A DNA stretch of 64,000 nucleotides from Bryobacterales bacterium (lineage in GTDB: Bacteria > Acidobacteriota > Terriglobia > Bryobacterales > Bryobacteraceae), in the NCBI GenBank assembly GCA_020854055.1, contig JADZGD010000118.1:182152-246151 (forward strand). Reading direction: 5' to 3'. A program made the position numbers and the translations under genes. Shown here in pieces: positions 44,404 through 58,300 of this stretch (its first letter is position 1; each line of letters begins with the position of its first letter). Under the pieces are notes generated by a model. That model ran no database searches. It was not told the origin of the DNA and saw nothing but the letters and a program-made list of their open reading frames with translations.

Positions 44404-45054
44404 CTACTGCAACTGTTTGATCCGGATGTTGCGGAACCACAACTGGGAACCGTGCCCCAGGAATCCAACGTGTCCGCTGGTCCGCCGCACGCCGGGATGC
44501 TTCTTTAGCACCTCCGGCTCACGGATGATGTCGAGCGAGGAATCCAGAATGATGACCCCGTTTACCGTCACCCGGATGTGCGGACCGTTCGCATAGATCT
44601 CCTCGGAGTTCCATTCGCCCACCGGCTTGCGGAAACCCACGCGGGCCGGAATCAGGTCATAGACGGAGCCGTGGTGCTGCTCGGGCCGCAGCCAGCCTTT
44701 GTATTGCGGATCCTCATCATCGAGAATCTGGATCTCCATGCCCTGATAGGCCGCATCCCCCTCAAACGGGGCTCGAATTCCCACGCCGTTGTTGGCGCCG
44801 GGAGTCAGTTTGAAGTCGAAGCGCAGAATGAAGTTGGAGTATTCCTTTTCGCTCAACAGATTTCCGCCGCCATCGGCCGGGCACTCCAGCGTATGATCGG
44901 CATCGACGACATAGCCGCGCCCCTTGCCGTTCACCAGGCGCCACCCGGTTAGATCCTTTCCGTTGAAGATGGATACAAATCCGGCTTCGTTGCCGGCCGT
45001 GGCGCCGCAGGCAAACATCAAAGCGGCGGTGATACCCAGATACAGTGCTCTCAC
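44404..45054 (-). CDS. DUF1080 / 3-keto-disaccharide hydrolase family protein
   Basis: The 216-residue secreted protein has a signal peptide (about 1-20), then the family opening [20 protein letters not shown]. The lectin-like core follows ([37 protein letters not shown]), and the family ending [23 protein letters not shown] at 45054 has GGGGAG 6 nt upstream. It is the second DUF1080 gene in the window (the other follows efp). The role is inferred from characterised relatives that hydrolyse 3-keto-glucosides. Confidence 0.88.
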   Translation of the reverse strand: MRALYLGITAALMFACGATAGNEAGFVSIFNGKDLTGWRLVNGKGRGYVVDADHTLECPADGGGNLLSEKEYSNFILRFDFKLTPGANNGVGIRAPFEGDAAYQGMEIQILDDEDPQYKGWLRPEQHHGSVYDLIPARVGFRKPVGEWNSEEIYANGPHIRVTVNGVIILDSSLDIIREPEVLKKHPGVRRTSGHVGFLGHGSQLWFRNIRIKQLQ

Positions 45055-45071
45055 ACAAATCTCCCCGCTAC

Positions 45072-46478
45072 TTACTCTAGACTAAAACTCTGCCCGCGCG
45101 AGGGGATCTCCACCGGCAGATCATACTGCTCGCGGATTGCCTTGGCTAGCGCAGCCTGCTGCGACGGTTCACCGTGAACCAGAAACACCTTCTTCAGAGA
45201 ATCCGCCATCGGCTTCAACCACAGCAACAGTTCCCGCTGATCGGCGTGGCCGCTCAATTCGTTCAACTTCACCACCTCGGCGCGGAGGCGCACCGGCTCA
45301 CCGAAGATCGGAACCTCGCGCCACCGGTCCACAATCTTGCGGCCGAGTGTGTTTTCGGCCTGAAATCCGGTAATCAGAACGGTATTGCGCGGGTCCTCAA
45401 TGTTGTTCTTCAGGTGGTGCAGAATGCGGCCAGCCTCGCACATTCCCGAAGCCGAAATTACAACATACGGGCCGTGTAGATCGTTCAGCGCTTTGGATTC
45501 GGACACCTCGCGGATGTAGCGCAGGTGGTTGAAGCCGAACGGATCTTCGCCGCGCTCCAGGAATCCGCGCGCTTCGGCATCGAAAGCGCCCGGATGCTTG
45601 CGGAAGATTTCGGTTGCGTTCACCGCCAGCGGACTATCGACAAAAATGGGGATCTGCGGAATCTGCCCGGCCTCCATCAATTCGTGCAGCATCAGCACCA
45701 CCTGCTGAGTACGGCCGACGGCGAAAGATGGCGCAATGACCTTGCCTCCGCGTCCCGCCGTGCGATTCACGACAGCCGCCAGTTTGTCCCGCACCTCTTC
45801 GATGGGCTTGTGCAGCCGGTTGCCGTAGGTGCTCTCCATGATCAGGTAGTCCACCTTGGGCATCGGCTCCGGATCGTTGATGATCGGCAATCCCGGCCGC
45901 CCCACATCGCCTGAAAAGGCCAACCTCACGCCATCGGACTCAACGACCATGGCGGTTGAGCCCAACATATGTCCGGCCTCGTAGGATTGATACCTCAGCC
46001 CGGGACCTGCCTCGACAGGCGTGTGCAACTCGACCGGCTGAAGCAGTGAAAGCACATTTTCGGCGTCCGCGATGGTATATAGCGGCGTCACCGGATGATT
46101 GTTGTTGTTTTTGCCGAGCAGACTCTTGCGCCGCTCGTGCCGCTTGTTCAGAAACGAGGCGTCCTTTTCCTGCAGGTAGGCCGAATCAAGCAGCATCGCG
46201 TGGCACAGATCGACGGTGGCGGGCGTGGCGTAAATGGGGCCGCGAAAGCCCCTGCGCACCAGCGTCGGCAAATTCCCGCTATGATCGATGTGGGCGTGAG
46301 AGAGCAGCACCGCCTCGACACTTCCGGCCGCGAACGGAAGCGTGCTGTTCAGTTCGAAAGACTGCTGCCGGCGGCCCTGGTAGAGGCCGCAATCCATCAG
46401 GTAGCGCTTATCTCCGGTGTCTACTTCGTGCATCGAACCGGTAACGGTCCTGGCGGCGCCCCAAAACGTGATCTGCAT
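45072..46478 (-). CDS. Beta-CASP metallo-beta-lactamase fold RNase
   Basis: The 468-residue protein is an MBL/beta-CASP nuclease resembling CPSF73-type bacterial RNases. Zinc motif HAHIDHSG spans residues 61-68. Other motifs are GHMLGS (motif 3), FSGDVGR (motif 4), [27 protein letters not shown] and SGHADQ with a C-terminal FLVHGEP. It should process or degrade RNA in the cytosol. The ATG at 46478 (GGAG upstream) begins the family sequence [15 protein letters not shown]; the extra 19 residues in the longer frame are rejected. Confidence 0.92.
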   Translation of the reverse strand: MQITFWGAARTVTGSMHEVDTGDKRYLMDCGLYQGRRQQSFELNSTLPFAAGSVEAVLLSHAHIDHSGNLPTLVRRGFRGPIYATPATVDLCHAMLLDSAYLQEKDASFLNKRHERRKSLLGKNNNNHPVTPLYTIADAENVLSLLQPVELHTPVEAGPGLRYQSYEAGHMLGSTAMVVESDGVRLAFSGDVGRPGLPIINDPEPMPKVDYLIMESTYGNRLHKPIEEVRDKLAAVVNRTAGRGGKVIAPSFAVGRTQQVVLMLHELMEAGQIPQIPIFVDSPLAVNATEIFRKHPGAFDAEARGFLERGEDPFGFNHLRYIREVSESKALNDLHGPYVVISASGMCEAGRILHHLKNNIEDPRNTVLITGFQAENTLGRKIVDRWREVPIFGEPVRLRAEVVKLNELSGHADQRELLLWLKPMADSLKKVFLVHGEPSQQAALAKAIREQYDLPVEIPSRGQSFSLE

Positions 46479-46817
46479 GGAAACTCCAGCATCCCATAGC
46501 CGGAATCCCAATGGAGAGCGGCGGGTCCACCCCACGTACGGTTAGTAACAGATGTGTTTATCCGGGTTCCTTGTCCCGCGGCCGCTGCCTGCCGCTGCCC
46601 GGCAACCCGTGACGATCAACGCCGTTGCCGTGCCGGCGCGCAACACGCGCCCGGGTCACTTGGGTGCCTCACGCCGCCGTATGTCTTTCGGACGGGCGTT
46701 GCGTGGGCGCCAGTGACCGGCTCGAACGCTACGACACCATCCGTACGGACTGTACCGAACGCTGCCTCAGCCCCTCCTGGAAAACCTACTGCAAGCCGTG
46801 ACCGGGTTCTTCAGCGT
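46479..46817. other. 339-nt stretch without a recognisable gene
   Basis: The region lies upstream of the beta-CASP RNase gene and downstream of the FecR-like gene (both minus strand). Open frames through it are short or Pro/Arg-rich shadows. I see no tRNA-like structure, repeat or clear promoter. Confidence 0.5.
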
Positions 46818-47897
46818 TCAACGGCGGCCACCGCCACCACCGCTGTGGCCGCCACCGCCCATGTGACCGCCGCCACCCATGTGGCCTCCACCACCGCTAA
46901 TTCGCCCACCGCCGAAGCCGCCGCGGGGACCATGTCCCGCTGCTGGGGAAGAACCCGTGGCAGATCCGTGGGACCACCGCCCGCGTGAACCGGAACCTCC
47001 CGCTACCGCCTGCCCGCCCTGTTGCATCGTTGGAGTGAGGTCTTGGCGCCGGTTCCAACCCCGGCCGGTCCAGCCGTGGTTCACCCCACCCGATGAACCA
47101 CCGTAGAATGACTGGTAGTGGTAGTTGGAATAGTATTGGCCGACCGAGAACGGGCTCCAGAAGGACCAGCCGAACGGGCTCATGAACTGCCCATAGCCAG
47201 GAACGAAGGTGAGTGTTCCAAAATAAGGATTAAACACCCATCCGCTGGACCGGTAGCCCACTCCCACGCTTCTGGCCGAGGAGACGTTGGCCATTGAAAG
47301 CTGCTCCGATCTACGCTTGGCCCAGCGGTAGAGAGCATCACCGTGCTTGTTATCAAATTTGTCCACCAGCAGGGTGTTGAAGTCCAGCGCACGCCCGCTC
47401 TTGACGGTGTACGTCTGTCCACGCTGCGTAATTTGCGCCTGTCCGCGATACACGCGGAATGCCGGTGGATTGGTCTCCAGCCGGTACAGTCCTTCCTTCT
47501 CGAGCGGGATCTCGGCGCCCTGGTAAACAAAAGTAACATGGTCGGTCTTGATGGGCTCCACTACCTCGATCAGAGCCGAGCCACGTAAAAACTCGAGGCG
47601 CGTATTATCGAGCTTTGACGACAACATCCGCACGCCGCTGTCTTCACCCAGGCGGAAGGTGACACCCGGGGTCAGCATCACCTCGGCGCGGCCCAGCCCT
47701 GTTTCAACCACCTGTTGCGGTTTGATTTGCGGAAATTCGCCGAATTTCGTCGCCACGCGGGTACCATCGAGCGCAACCTCACCCTCGTAGTAGTGAAGCA
47801 GGCCGGACTGGACGGAGAGAACCGACTGCGCACAAGCGGTGCCCGCCATTATAGCCACCGCCACCGCAAGCCGGAGAAGTGCAAGCCGGGGCATCAT
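46818..47897 (-). CDS. FecR-domain envelope protein with Gly/His-rich tail
   Basis: The 359-residue protein has a signal peptide (about 1-22) and a FecR-like beta-domain: RAEVMLTPGVTFRLGEDSGVRM, LEFLRGSALIEV, YTVKSGRALDFN. A Tyr/Phe/Ser-rich region (about 210-270) is followed by a low-complexity tail. That tail ends with repeats of the type GGGGHM (HMGGGGHMGGGGHSGGGG), which could bind metal. No sigma-factor or receptor gene is adjacent, so a FecIR-type regulator role is not indicated. The ATG at 47897 (or 47894) follows AGGAGGAG. Confidence 0.72.
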   Translation of the reverse strand: MMPRLALLRLAVAVAIMAGTACAQSVLSVQSGLLHYYEGEVALDGTRVATKFGEFPQIKPQQVVETGLGRAEVMLTPGVTFRLGEDSGVRMLSSKLDNTRLEFLRGSALIEVVEPIKTDHVTFVYQGAEIPLEKEGLYRLETNPPAFRVYRGQAQITQRGQTYTVKSGRALDFNTLLVDKFDNKHGDALYRWAKRRSEQLSMANVSSARSVGVGYRSSGWVFNPYFGTLTFVPGYGQFMSPFGWSFWSPFSVGQYYSNYHYQSFYGGSSGGVNHGWTGRGWNRRQDLTPTMQQGGQAVAGGSGSRGRWSHGSATGSSPAAGHGPRGGFGGGRISGGGGHMGGGGHMGGGGHSGGGGGRR

Positions 47898-48019
47898 GTC
47901 TCCTCCTACCGGTATAGTGACCCTCACTCGCAACCTGTGTCAAGGCACGCACATTCCGGCGGGTTGCAGCGGGATCGATCCACGCTTCCAGCCGCCCGAT
48001 TTCCCCCTGCAAACCCGCG

Positions 48020-48034
48020 TATAATTGGTGCATG
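48020..48034 (+). promoter_or_regulatory. Perfect -10 box abutting the ilvE start codon
   Basis: TATAAT at 48020-48025 ends 6 nt before the ATG at 48032. There is no room for a Shine-Dalgarno, so the mRNA should be leaderless. It is the best example of this arrangement in the window. Confidence 0.65.
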
Positions 48035-48967
48035 TTGACCCCTACAGAGAAGATTTGGCACAACGGCCGCTTTATCAATTGGGATGATGCGAAGATTCAT
48101 GTCCTCGCTCACGTGGTCAGCTATGGCAGTTCGGTATTCGAAGGAATTCGCTGCTACTCCACGCCCGGCGGCCCCAAGGTTTTTCGTCTGCGCGAGCATG
48201 TCCGGCGCATGATCGATTCGGCAAAGATTTACCGCATGGAGATCGCCTACTCGATCGAGGACCTCTCCGAAGCGATGCTGGAGCTTGTACGGGTCAACAA
48301 ACTGGATGCCTGCTACCTTCGGCCCATCGCGCTGCGCGGCTACGGCGACATCGGCGTTTATGGCCTGAAGAACCCCATTGACGTCTTTCTCGCCTGTTGG
48401 GAGTGGGGAAAGTATCTGGGCGAAGAGGCCCTGGCCGAGGGCGTGGATGTCTGCGTCTCCAGTTGGAACCGGATGGCGCCCAATACGCTTCCGGCGCTGG
48501 CCAAGGCGGGCGCTAATTACATGAACTCGCAACTGATCCGCATGGAAGCCGCGATCAATGGCTATGCCGAGGGCATCGCGCTCGACGCCGCCGGATACGT
48601 CAGCGAGGGTTCGGGTGAGAATATCTTCGTGGTGCGGGACGGCAGAATTCACACGCCGCCCCTGGGCGCTTCGGTGCTGCCGGGAATCACCCGTGACTCG
48701 GTGATTCAGTTGGCGCGATCGCTGGAAATTCCGCTGGTGGAGACGATTGTGCCGCGGGAGATGCTCTATATCGGCGATGAAGTGTTTTTCACCGGCACCG
48801 CCGCCGAGGTGACGCCAATCCGGTCGATCGACCGCATCCAGATCGGCACGGGCCGGCGAGGGCCTGTCACCGAACGCCTGCAGAAGGCCTTTTTCGCCAT
48901 TATCAACGGCGAGGCGCCGGACCGGTTTGGCTGGCTGACGCCGATCAACTCTCCAGTAACTGCCTGA
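48032..48967 (+). CDS. ilvE: Branched-chain amino acid aminotransferase
   Basis: The 311-residue fold-type IV PLP aminotransferase interconverts leucine, isoleucine and valine with their 2-oxo acids. Family features are [37 protein letters not shown]-like [12 protein letters not shown], the PLP-lysine Lys158 ([12 protein letters not shown]), [10 protein letters not shown] and [12 protein letters not shown]. The start at 48032 is supported by a perfect TATAAT 6 nt upstream. Confidence 0.94.
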   Translation: MLTPTEKIWHNGRFINWDDAKIHVLAHVVSYGSSVFEGIRCYSTPGGPKVFRLREHVRRMIDSAKIYRMEIAYSIEDLSEAMLELVRVNKLDACYLRPIALRGYGDIGVYGLKNPIDVFLACWEWGKYLGEEALAEGVDVCVSSWNRMAPNTLPALAKAGANYMNSQLIRMEAAINGYAEGIALDAAGYVSEGSGENIFVVRDGRIHTPPLGASVLPGITRDSVIQLARSLEIPLVETIVPREMLYIGDEVFFTGTAAEVTPIRSIDRIQIGTGRRGPVTERLQKAFFAIINGEAPDRFGWLTPINSPVTA

Positions 48968-49024
48968 AGATCCGAAGCTCGAAAACAGCGGCGGCAGCGG
49001 GAGCTGTCAGGGGAGTTTCCACCG

Positions 49025-50983
49025 ATGCAGCAGTTGGACGGCCGCAAACGTGTCGTCATTGAGACCGTCAAGCCTGAGATCGAGTGCGGCCGCTTTCCAA
49101 TCAAGCGGGTGGTTGGCGATTCCATCGTCGTGGCGGCACGGGTATTTGCCGACGGGCACGATATGGTCTCGGCCGGCCTGATCTACTCGCCGCCGGCGTG
49201 TGACGATTGGATTCAGGTGAAGCTGTCCGCAACCGGCAACGATTGGTGGCAGGGAAACTTCACCGTGGATCACCTCGGTGTGTACCGCTATTCCGTGCGC
49301 GGATGGGTGGACCGGTTCAAGACCTGGAGGCGGGATACCCGCAAGAAGCTGGACGCGGGACAGGACGTATCGGTCGACCTGATCACCGGCGGGCAACTGC
49401 TGGTTGGTGCCACCGAACGCGCGCATGGATCCGATCTGATCCGGCTACGGGCATTCCACGCCATGCTGGACGGCTCCGGTGTGACGCTGGATGAGAAACT
49501 GGAACTGGCTCTGGGTGCGGAGTTGGCGCGCCTGATGGAGGACAGCCCAGACATCACCCTCTCCACACGCTACGAGAAGGTTCTGGAGGTGATTGTCGAC
49601 CGCAAGCGGGCGGTGTTCGGAGCGTGGTACGAAATGTTTCCCCGCTCGGCTTCGCCCGATCCGCACCGCACGGGAACGCTGGCCGACGTGGAAGCGCGCC
49701 TGCCCTATGTTGCCGGTATGGGTTTCGACGTCCTGTATCTGCCGCCGATTCACCCGATCGGGCGGGCCTACCGGAAAGGGAAGAACAATGCCGCTGCCGC
49801 CCGGCCGAATGACGCCGGCAGCCCTTGGGCGATCGGTTCGGTCGAGGGCGGGCATCAATCGATCCATCCGGACCTGGGCACCCTGGATGATTTCCGCCGG
49901 CTGGTAGAACGCTCGCACGATTATGGCGTGGAGATCGCAATCGACATCGCCTTTCAGTGCTCACCCGACCACCCCTGGGTAAAAGAACACCCCCAGTGGT
50001 TCCGCCACCGGCCCGATGGGACGATTCAATATGCCGAGAATCCTCCGAAGAAGTACCAGGACATCTACCCGATCGATTTTGAGACGGCTGATTGGGAGAA
50101 CCTGTGGAAGGCGCTACATGGCGTCCTGCGCTTCTGGCTGGATCAAGGCGTGCGTATCTTCCGCGTAGACAATCCTCACACCAAAGCGTTCCCCTTCTGG
50201 GAGTGGGTTATCCGGGAGGTGAAGCGCGAATGCCCTTCGGTGATCTTTCTAGCCGAGGCTTTCACCCGGCCGGCGGTGATGTACCGGCTGGCCAAGTTGG
50301 GCTTCACGCAATCCTACACCTACTTCGCCTGGAAGCGCTGGCGCTGGGAGTTGGCCGAGTATGCGCGCGAACTGGCGCAGACGGAGGCGATCGAGTACTT
50401 CCGGCCGAACTTCTGGCCGAATACGCCCGACATTCTCACCGACCAATTGCAGACCGGTAGCCGGGCGATGTACCAGATCCGCCTCATCCTGGCGGCAACT
50501 CTCAGCTCAAGTTACGGAATCTATGGGCCCGTCTTCGAACTGATGGAGCACGAGCCGCTGCGGCCAGCGAGTGAGGAGTACCTCGATTCGGAGAAATACC
50601 AGGTACGGCACTGGGATCTGAACTCGCCTGACAGCCTGGCACCGCTGATCACCCGCGTGAACCAGATCCGGCGTGAGAATCCCGCGCTCCACAGCAACTG
50701 GCGCCTGCAGGTACACGAGACTGACAACGATGCGCTCCTTTGCTATAGCAAGCGCGATGCCAAAGGCCGCAACACCATTCTGGTGGTGGTGAACCTCGAT
50801 CCCGGCAGACGGCAGTGGGGCTTCATCCACCTGGACATGGCCGCATTGGGACTTAGGTGGAGCCAGGAGTACCAGGCGCACGACCTGCTGACCGGCGCGC
50901 GATATGGCTGGCTCGGCGCCCGAAACTACGTGGAACTGGACCCTGGCGCACGGGTGCCGGCGCACATATTTCGCATCGAGTAG
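49025..50983 (+). CDS. glgE: Alpha-1,4-glucan:maltose-1-phosphate maltosyltransferase
   Basis: The 652-residue GH13_3 enzyme extends alpha-glucan using maltose-1-phosphate. An N-terminal domain (KRVVIETVKPEIECGRFPIKR) leads to a helical domain and the (beta/alpha)8 barrel. The nucleophile is Asp382 (FRVDNPHTK) and the acid/base is Glu411 (IFLAEAFTRP). Further GlgE motifs are GAWYEMFPRS, PPIHPIGRAYRKGKNN and PNFWPNTPDIL. GGGGAG precedes the ATG. The usual partners (treS, mak/pep2, glgB) are not next to it; upstream is ilvE and downstream is rpoC on the other strand. Confidence 0.93.
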   Translation: MQQLDGRKRVVIETVKPEIECGRFPIKRVVGDSIVVAARVFADGHDMVSAGLIYSPPACDDWIQVKLSATGNDWWQGNFTVDHLGVYRYSVRGWVDRFKTWRRDTRKKLDAGQDVSVDLITGGQLLVGATERAHGSDLIRLRAFHAMLDGSGVTLDEKLELALGAELARLMEDSPDITLSTRYEKVLEVIVDRKRAVFGAWYEMFPRSASPDPHRTGTLADVEARLPYVAGMGFDVLYLPPIHPIGRAYRKGKNNAAAARPNDAGSPWAIGSVEGGHQSIHPDLGTLDDFRRLVERSHDYGVEIAIDIAFQCSPDHPWVKEHPQWFRHRPDGTIQYAENPPKKYQDIYPIDFETADWENLWKALHGVLRFWLDQGVRIFRVDNPHTKAFPFWEWVIREVKRECPSVIFLAEAFTRPAVMYRLAKLGFTQSYTYFAWKRWRWELAEYARELAQTEAIEYFRPNFWPNTPDILTDQLQTGSRAMYQIRLILAATLSSSYGIYGPVFELMEHEPLRPASEEYLDSEKYQVRHWDLNSPDSLAPLITRVNQIRRENPALHSNWRLQVHETDNDALLCYSKRDAKGRNTILVVVNLDPGRRQWGFIHLDMAALGLRWSQEYQAHDLLTGARYGWLGARNYVELDPGARVPAHIFRIE

Positions 50984-51009
50984 GCCGGCAACCGGCGTCA
51001 GCACATAGA

Positions 51010-51041
51010 AACGCCGGAGCAGGCTTCCCCGCCCCGGCGTT
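51010..51041. terminator. Stem-loop between convergent glgE and rpoC
   Basis: An 8-bp stem (AACGCCGG at 51010-51017 with CCGGCGTT at 51034-51041) has a 16-nt loop. A short T-run follows only 17 nt later (TTTT at 51061-51064). It may terminate either or both transcripts; the large loop makes this uncertain. Confidence 0.4.
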
Positions 51042-51065
51042 CCGGTGCCGATTGGCTTCGTTTTG

Positions 51066-55295
<4,230 letters not shown>

Positions 55296-55317
55296 TTTTG
55301 CCTCTTAATCCAATCGC

Positions 55318-55363
55318 GGCCGCGGGCGAATCGAGCCGTGACACGGACGGCGCGCCCGCGGCC
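55318..55363 (-). repeat. Long GC hairpin between rpoB and rpoC
   Basis: A perfect 11-bp inverted repeat (GGCCGCGGGCG at 55318-55328, CGCCCGCGGCC at 55353-55363) encloses 24 nt that can form a second small stem (GCCGT/ACGGC). In the rpoBC transcript this is a strong intercistronic structure; on the rpoC side there is no U-run. Confidence 0.65.
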
Positions 55364-55372
55364 ATTTTCCTG

Positions 55373-58300
55373 TTAGTCCGCCGCGAGCGCGGTGTCCATG
55401 ATTTCGCGCGGCTTTTTCATCAGCTCGACGTCCAGGCATAGGGACTGGAGTTCGCGAATGAGCACGTTGAAGGACTCCGGCACGCCCGGTTCGGCGGCGG
55501 CTTCACCCTTCACGATGGCTTCATAGATCTTGGCGCGTCCGTAGACGTCGTCTGACTTGGCCGTCAGCAGTTCCTGAAGAACGTAGGCGGCGCCATAGGC
55601 TTCAAGAGCCCAAACTTCCATCTCTCCAAACCGCTGTCCGCCAAACTGCGCCTTTCCACCGAGCGGCTGCTGGGTGATCAGCGAGTACGGCCCGATCGAG
55701 CGGGCATGGATCTTGTCATCCACCAGGTGGGACAACTTCAGCATGTAGATATAGCCGACGGTAACCGGCTGCTCAAAGGGCAGACCGGACATGCCGTCGA
55801 TCAACCGGGTCTTGCCCGAAGAGGGCAGGCTGGAATCGTTGAGCGCCTTCTTGATGTCGCGTTCGGTGGCTCCGTCGAACACCGGCGTGGCGAAGCGCAC
55901 GCCGAGCGATGCTGCGGCCCAGCCGAGGTGTGTTTCGAGAATCTGCCCGACGTTCATACGAGATGGAACGCCCAGCGGATTGAGCACGATCTCCACCGGC
56001 GTGCCGTCTTCCAGGTGCGGCATATCCTCTTCCGGCACGATGCGGGCGATGACGCCCTTGTTGCCGTGGCGGCCCGCCATCTTGTCGCCGGCCGACAGCT
56101 TGCGCTTCATGGCGATGTAACACTTCACCAGCTTGATGACGCCCGGCGGGAGTTCGTCGCCCTTCTTGAGCTTGACGATCTTCTCCTCGGCGATCTTCTC
56201 GAGCACGGCGATCTGGCGCGAGGTCATCTCCTCGATTTCGTCCACCTGCTCGTTGAGCCGCAGGTCCTTATCCTTCAGCTTCATGCGCTTCAGGTCGCGG
56301 GCCCTCAGCTTCTCGATTACGTCGCGCGTCAGCTCGGCGCCCTTGCTCAACAGTCTCTTGTTGGTGCGTTCGTCATGCAGGTCAGCCAGAACCTGTTTGC
56401 CTTCAAACAGGTTGCCAAGGCGCTTGGCGCGCTCGTCGTTGAGGATGCGCTTCTCATCCTCGAGGTTGCGGTACATCCGGGCAATCTGCGATTCCAGAAT
56501 CTGTTTGGAACGCTCGTCCAGTTCAGCCCCCTTGCGGGAGAAGACCTTGGCATCCACCACCACGCCCTCGATGCCCGGCGGGCAATAGAGCGACGCATCC
56601 TTCACGTCGCCCGCCTTCTCTCCGAAGATGGCGCGGAGCAACTTCTCCTCCGGCGTGAGTTGCGTCTCGCCCTTCGGCGTGACCTTACCCACCAGGATGT
56701 CGCCCGGCTTCACGCTGGCGCCGATGCGGATGATTCCGCTTTCGTCCAGGTTTCGCAGAAAACCTTCGGCGATATTCGGGATATCACGGGTGATTTCTTC
56801 GGGGCCGAGTTTCGTATCGCGGGCCTCGATTTCGAACTCCTCGATATGGATCGAGGTGTAGTAGTCTTCTTTGACCAGCTTCTCGCTGACTACGATGGCG
56901 TCTTCGAAGTTGTATCCACGCCAGGGCATGAAGGCCACCAGCACGTTGCGCCCGAGTGCGAGTTCGCCCTGGTCGGTGCAGGGACCGTCGGCAAGAATAT
57001 CACCCTTCTTGACGCGCTGGCCGGCGAAGACGATGGGCTTCTGGTTGATACAGGTATTCTGATTGGAGCGTTTGAATTTGGTGAGCGGGTAGATGTCGGC
57101 GCCGACTTCGCGAGATAGCTGGCCTTCCTGGGTGTTGCCCTCCACGCGTACGATGACGCGCTCGGAGTCAACCGAGTCGATCACACCGGAGCGTTTGCAG
57201 ACGACCACCGCGCCCGAGTCCCGGGCGGTGACGCGTTCCATGCCGGTTCCCACGTAGGGTGCCTCGGCCCGCAGCAGCGGAACGGCCTGGCGCTGCATGT
57301 TCGAACCCATCAGAGCGCGGTTGGCATCGTCGTTTTCAAGAAACGGGATCAGACTGGCGGCTACCGAGACCAACTGTTTCGGACTGACGTCCATGTACTG
57401 GATCTCGTCGCGCCGCTCCAGCACGAAGTTGCCGGCCTGGCGGGCGTTGACCAGATCGGGAATGATCTTGGCATTCTCATCGAGTTCAACGTTCGCCTGG
57501 GCGATGATGTATTTGTCCTCTTCCCAGGCCGACAGGTAATCGCAATGGGCTTCGACCTCGGCCGCCAGTTTGTTGCTCTCGACGGCCTTCAAAAAATCTT
57601 CGCGGGCCAGCACATCGCCGACCTTGAGATGCGAATCGCCGGGGTTGAGGATCTTGACTTCGTCGAGCACCACGCCGTGGACCACACGGCGGTAAGGGCT
57701 CTCGATAAAGCCGTAATCGTTGATGCGGGCAAAGCACGACAGCGACGAAATCAGGCCGATGTTAGGACCTTCCGGGGTCTCGATGGGGCAGATCCGGCCG
57801 TAGTGCGTCGGATGAACGTCGCGCACCTCAAATCCGGCCCGCTCGCGCGAGAGGCCGCCCGGTCCGAGGGCCGACAGGCGGCGCTTGTGGGTGATCTCCG
57901 AAAGCGGATTGGTCTGATCCATGAACTGCGACAACTGGCTGGAGCCGAAAAATTCACGAATGGCGGCCATGACCGGCTTGGCGTTCACCAGGTCATGCGG
58001 CATGGCGGTGGACATTTCCTGGTACACCGACATCTTTTCTTTGATGGCGCGCTCCATGCGCACCAGACCGATGCGGAACTGGTTTTCGAGCAATTCGCCC
58101 ACGGCGCGGACGCGGCGATTGCCCAGGTGGTCGATGTCATCGACGGCGCCGATGCCGCGGCGGAGTTTCAACAGGTAGCGGATGGTAGCTTCAAAATCGG
58201 CCGAATCCAGAGTTCGCTTGTCGAGGGACGTTCCGTCGGCCTTGTCAAACAACTTGATGTTGAACTTCATCCGCCCGACCCGCGAGAAGTCATATTTGCG

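Noticed and set aside
46840..46905. Short tandem repeat resembling a CRISPR array
   Set aside because: It is in-frame coding repetition of a GGGGH unit in the FecR-like protein, with no repeat-spacer pattern.
46554..46988. 144-codon open frame downstream of the FecR-like gene
   Set aside because: Ala/Thr/Pro-rich, overlaps the Gly/His tail coding region on the other strand, and has no ribosome binding site.
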